A stretch of 8,657 nt of DNA. Source: an uncultured Eubacteriales bacterium. Lineage in GTDB: Bacteria > Bacillota > Clostridia > Oscillospirales > Acutalibacteraceae. The DNA is taken from positions 1-8,657 of the forward strand of contig CAKUXU010000034.1 in NCBI GenBank assembly GCA_934700635.1, given 5' to 3'. Below the pieces are notes generated by a model. That model was given only the letters and a program-made list of their open reading frames with translations. It was not told the origin of the DNA and did not search any database. Shown one piece after another: positions 6,887-8,657 of this stretch. The first letter of the stretch is position 1, and the number at the start of each line of letters is the position of its first letter. Made by a program: the position numbers and the translations under genes.

Positions 6887-7809
6887 ATTTTAGTTTTTAA
6901 TACATCAAGTGTTTTTTTAAAATATTCCGGCAACTGACTTGTAAATTCAATATATTTATTTGAAGTAGGGTGAATAAAGCCTATTGTTTTTGCATGCAGA
7001 CATTGACCCTTTAAAAAAGGAAAATCTGTTTTTTTATTTTTTCCGTAAACTTCGTCACCTAAAACAGCATGACCCAAATAGCTCATATGAACTCTTATTT
7101 GATGAGTTCTTCCAGTTTCGAGTTTTAGTTTAATATGAGAATAACCTTTATAATTTTCTATTGTTTGATAGTTAGTTATTGCAAGTTTACCCGAAGTTTT
7201 TGAAACAGCCATTTTCTTTCGATCAAGTTTGTGGCGATTTATATATGTTTTTACGCATCCTGACGAAGGATTTAAGTTTCCTATTACAACAGCTTCGTAT
7301 TCTCTTTTAAAGCTATGATTTTTTATTTGTTCTGCAATTATTTTATGCGAAATATCATTTTTAGCAACTATCAAAAGTCCGCTTGTGTCTTTATCTATTC
7401 TGTGAACTATTCCTGGTCTTAAAACTCCGTTTATTCCTGAAAGAGAATCTTTGCAGTGGTATAAAAGAGCATTTACAAGTGTTTTATCATAGTTTCCAGG
7501 AGCGGGGTGGACAACCATATCTTTAGGTTTATTGACTATAATCAAGTCTTTGTCTTCGTAAACAATATCAAGTGGAATATTCTCAGCTTTGACTTCAAGT
7601 TCTTTTATTTCCGGAAAAGTAACTGAAATATTCATTCCTTTTGAAATTTTGAAGTTTTTGTTAACGGATTTTTCATTAACTTTTATCAGACCATCTTCTA
7701 TTAATTTCTGAATATAGGACCGTGAAACGTCTTTAATTTTGTTGCTTAAAAAAATGTCTATTCGTAAATTTGATTCTTCATTTTCAACTAAAAAATTATA
7801 TGATTCCAT
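6883..7809 (-). CDS. rluD: RluA/RluD-family 23S rRNA pseudouridine synthase
   Basis: This family isomerises specific uridines to pseudouridine in RNA. RluD acts on helix 69 of 23S rRNA (E. coli 1911, 1915, 1917), at the ribosomal subunit interface. The 308-residue protein has an N-terminal S4 RNA-binding domain (about 15-65, RIDIFLSN...SRSYIQKLI). The catalytic domain follows, with NKPKDMVVHP (93-102) and the signature HRIDKDTSGL (136-145), where D139 is the catalytic aspartate. GRTHQIRVHM and LGDEVYG lie in the C-terminal half. The S4 domain, length and the RPGIVHRIDKDTSG context favour RluD/YlyB over RluA or RluC, but the exact target uridines cannot be read from sequence. It starts 9 bases after the upstream radical-SAM-like gene, with a modest ribosome binding site (GGAT) inside that gene's end. 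Translational coupling is likely. Confidence 0.93.
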   Translation of the reverse strand: MESYNFLVENEESNLRIDIFLSNKIKDVSRSYIQKLIEDGLIKVNEKSVNKNFKISKGMNISVTFPEIKELEVKAENIPLDIVYEDKDLIIVNKPKDMVVHPAPGNYDKTLVNALLYHCKDSLSGINGVLRPGIVHRIDKDTSGLLIVAKNDISHKIIAEQIKNHSFKREYEAVVIGNLNPSSGCVKTYINRHKLDRKKMAVSKTSGKLAITNYQTIENYKGYSHIKLKLETGRTHQIRVHMSYLGHAVLGDEVYGKNKKTDFPFLKGQCLHAKTIGFIHPTSNKYIEFTSQLPEYFKKTLDVLKTKI

Positions 7810-7818
7810 ATTTAAAAT

Positions 7819-8517
7819 TTATCCTACTCCTAAATCTTTGTTATCGATAAGTATATCTATTTTAGGGTTATCTTTTATTTTAGGGTATATCTCGGTTATA
7901 AATCTTGAAATTAAATTTTTGTCTGGTTTTATTTCGGTTGAATTTTCCACAAATATACTGATTGTAAATCTCTCAAAATATTTTTCTGCTAAAAATATAT
8001 CATTTTGAATAGTTTCAAATTTTTGACCTTGTACTCCTGCTAATAAACAAACACTTTGAAAGTATTTTGAAACTTCTTTGACGTCTACAAATTCTCTAAT
8101 TCCTTTATTCCAAAGAGTTCGCAAAGAGGGGTCAAAAGTTTCTATACCAGTTCTAAATTTAACCGATTTTATATGTTTAAATTTTTCTGCAAATGATTTA
8201 AGTTTATTTCTGTAAGCCCAGTGGACTTCAAACCATATTTCTTTTATATTTTTTTCTTTTGTTTTTTGAATAAGAAAATCAAGAGTTTTTTCATCAAGTT
8301 CCATTGCAGATCCTGAGTTTATAACATCTAAAACTCCGAATTCACCTGTGATTTTTTCTATTACTTGTTTATTTATTTCAAATGGATTTAAACTTACATC
8401 GTGAAAATAATCGCAAAAAGTGCACTTTTTCCAAAAACATCCTTTCCCTTGAAGAAGAATAAATTCTCTTGGGAATTTTTCTGTTATTTTTGAGTATCTA
8501 ACTTGAACTTTTTTCAT
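7819..8517 (-). CDS. Small radical-SAM-like protein with a CX4CX2C motif, function unknown
   Basis: The 232-residue protein has C27, C32 and C35 in GCFWKKCTFCDY (CX4CX2C) near the N-terminus, where radical SAM enzymes bind their 4Fe-4S cluster. Most have CX3CX2C, so the spacing is non-canonical. Further support is an NSGSAMELDE segment (67-76), in the position of the SAM-binding GGE-type strand, and RTGIETFD (122-129), resembling the GxE motif of the Elp3/MiaB-like branch. The chain is short, suggesting an incomplete barrel without an accessory domain. It heads an operon with the pseudouridine synthase gene, which hints at a nucleic acid modification role, but operon context alone is weak. 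One known small radical SAM family worth comparison is the queuine lyase QueL of clostridia; I cannot confirm identity. The start at 8517 has AAAGGA 8-9 bases upstream. Confidence 0.85.
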   Translation of the reverse strand: MKKVQVRYSKITEKFPREFILLQGKGCFWKKCTFCDYFHDVSLNPFEINKQVIEKITGEFGVLDVINSGSAMELDEKTLDFLIQKTKEKNIKEIWFEVHWAYRNKLKSFAEKFKHIKSVKFRTGIETFDPSLRTLWNKGIREFVDVKEVSKYFQSVCLLAGVQGQKFETIQNDIFLAEKYFERFTISIFVENSTEIKPDKNLISRFITEIYPKIKDNPKIDILIDNKDLGVG

Positions 8518-8525
8518 TTTAAATA

Positions 8526-8532
8526 ATCCTTT
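8526..8532 (-). promoter_or_regulatory. Ribosome binding site of the radical-SAM-like gene
   Basis: AAAGGAT on the minus strand; its AGGA core is 9 bases from the ATG at 8517. It supports that start codon. Confidence 0.7.
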
Positions 8533-8554
8533 GTATTAAAAAATTTATATTTTA

Positions 8555-8583
8555 ATTATAGATCAAATTTAGGTATAATTCAA
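8555..8583 (-). promoter_or_regulatory. Promoter of the radical-SAM-like/rluD operon
   Basis: On the minus strand, TTGAAT (8578-8583) and a perfect TATAAT (8555-8560) are 17 bases apart. The predicted start, near 8548, gives a leader of about 30 bases. It lies just downstream of the terminator at 8597-8624, so the two-gene operon is set off from the gene at the window edge. Confidence 0.75.
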
Positions 8584-8591
8584 TTTTACCA

Positions 8592-8624
8592 TTAAAAATC
8601 GAGCTTTATTTAAAAAGCTCGATT
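8592..8624 (-). terminator. Intrinsic terminator of a minus-strand gene at the right edge
   Basis: The arms 8597-8607 and 8614-8624 (AATCGAGCTTT/AAAGCTCGATT) form an 11-pair stem around a 6-base loop. Read on the minus strand it continues as TTTTTAAT (the T run begins in the stem flank), as expected of a terminator. On the plus strand the bases after it (AATCTATTT) contain no real T run, so it looks minus-strand specific. Confidence 0.8.
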
Positions 8625-8627
8625 AAT

Positions 8628-8657
8628 CTATTTGTTGTTAACAGGCCTATACAGTGC
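8628..8657 (-). CDS. Possible C-terminal end of a minus-strand gene (partial)
   Basis: Reading the minus strand from the window edge, one frame gives nine codons (ALYRPVNNK) and a TAG stop at 8628-8630, immediately before the terminator hairpin. A second frame is open into the hairpin (ending FK-stop). The first is preferred because its stop sits directly upstream of the stem. The fragment is too short to assign a family. Confidence 0.35.
   Translation of the reverse strand, partial: ALYRPVNNK

Noticed and set aside
7739..8008. 89-codon plus-strand open frame spanning the rluD/radical-SAM junction
   Set aside because: Antisense to two recognised genes, with low-complexity composition and no promoter or ribosome binding site.
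8574..8579. Plus-strand TATAAT near the right edge
   Set aside because: No plausible -35 box at the right distance and no plus-strand gene follows; it overlaps the minus-strand promoter spacer.

Overview
The window is AT-rich, densely coded bacterial DNA that uses the standard code (the Trp codons in uvrC are TGG). Compact AT-rich promoters, AGGAGG-type ribosome binding sites, a tRNA gene with an encoded CCA end and RluD/YlyB- and YajC-type proteins all fit a low-GC Firmicutes relative. An anaerobic clostridium or Tissierellia-type coccus (Parvimonas/Peptoniphilus-like) is my best guess. That placement is inference; nothing here fixes the genus.

Layout. (1) Positions 1-4323, plus strand: the 3' part of a very large, Lys/Glu/Asn-rich, mostly helical modular protein. 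Its frame is open from base 1, so the true start is outside the window. The N-terminal half carries about seven degenerate modules of roughly 80 residues. The C-terminal half has larger domains that share an EF...MFxxLY motif and are joined by Gly/Ser/Asn and Ser/Thr linkers encoded by tandem DNA repeats. I recognise no family. (2) A bidirectional hairpin terminator at about 4333-4361 is shared with yajC, a convergent single gene on the minus strand. (3) The 213-base gap between the yajC start and the tRNA gene holds the yajC promoter and a near-perfect promoter for an initiator tRNA-fMet, which has its own terminator. (4) uvrC, encoding the nucleotide excision repair nuclease subunit, follows on the plus strand. 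(5) An apparent two-gene minus-strand operon runs from a promoter near 8580 back to 6883: a small radical-SAM-like protein, then an RluD-type 23S rRNA pseudouridine synthase. The latter converges on uvrC with overlapping stop codons. (6) The right edge holds a terminator hairpin and probably the last codons of another minus-strand gene.

Most of the window is housekeeping: translation initiation, rRNA modification, DNA repair and the protein export accessory YajC. The large modular gene is the unusual part and looks accessory or lineage-specific. Its function is unknown. The radical-SAM protein, with a CX4CX2C cysteine motif instead of the usual CX3CX2C, is the second item of interest. No stretch over 300 bases lacks a gene. 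I saw no CRISPR array, insertion sequence or phage gene.
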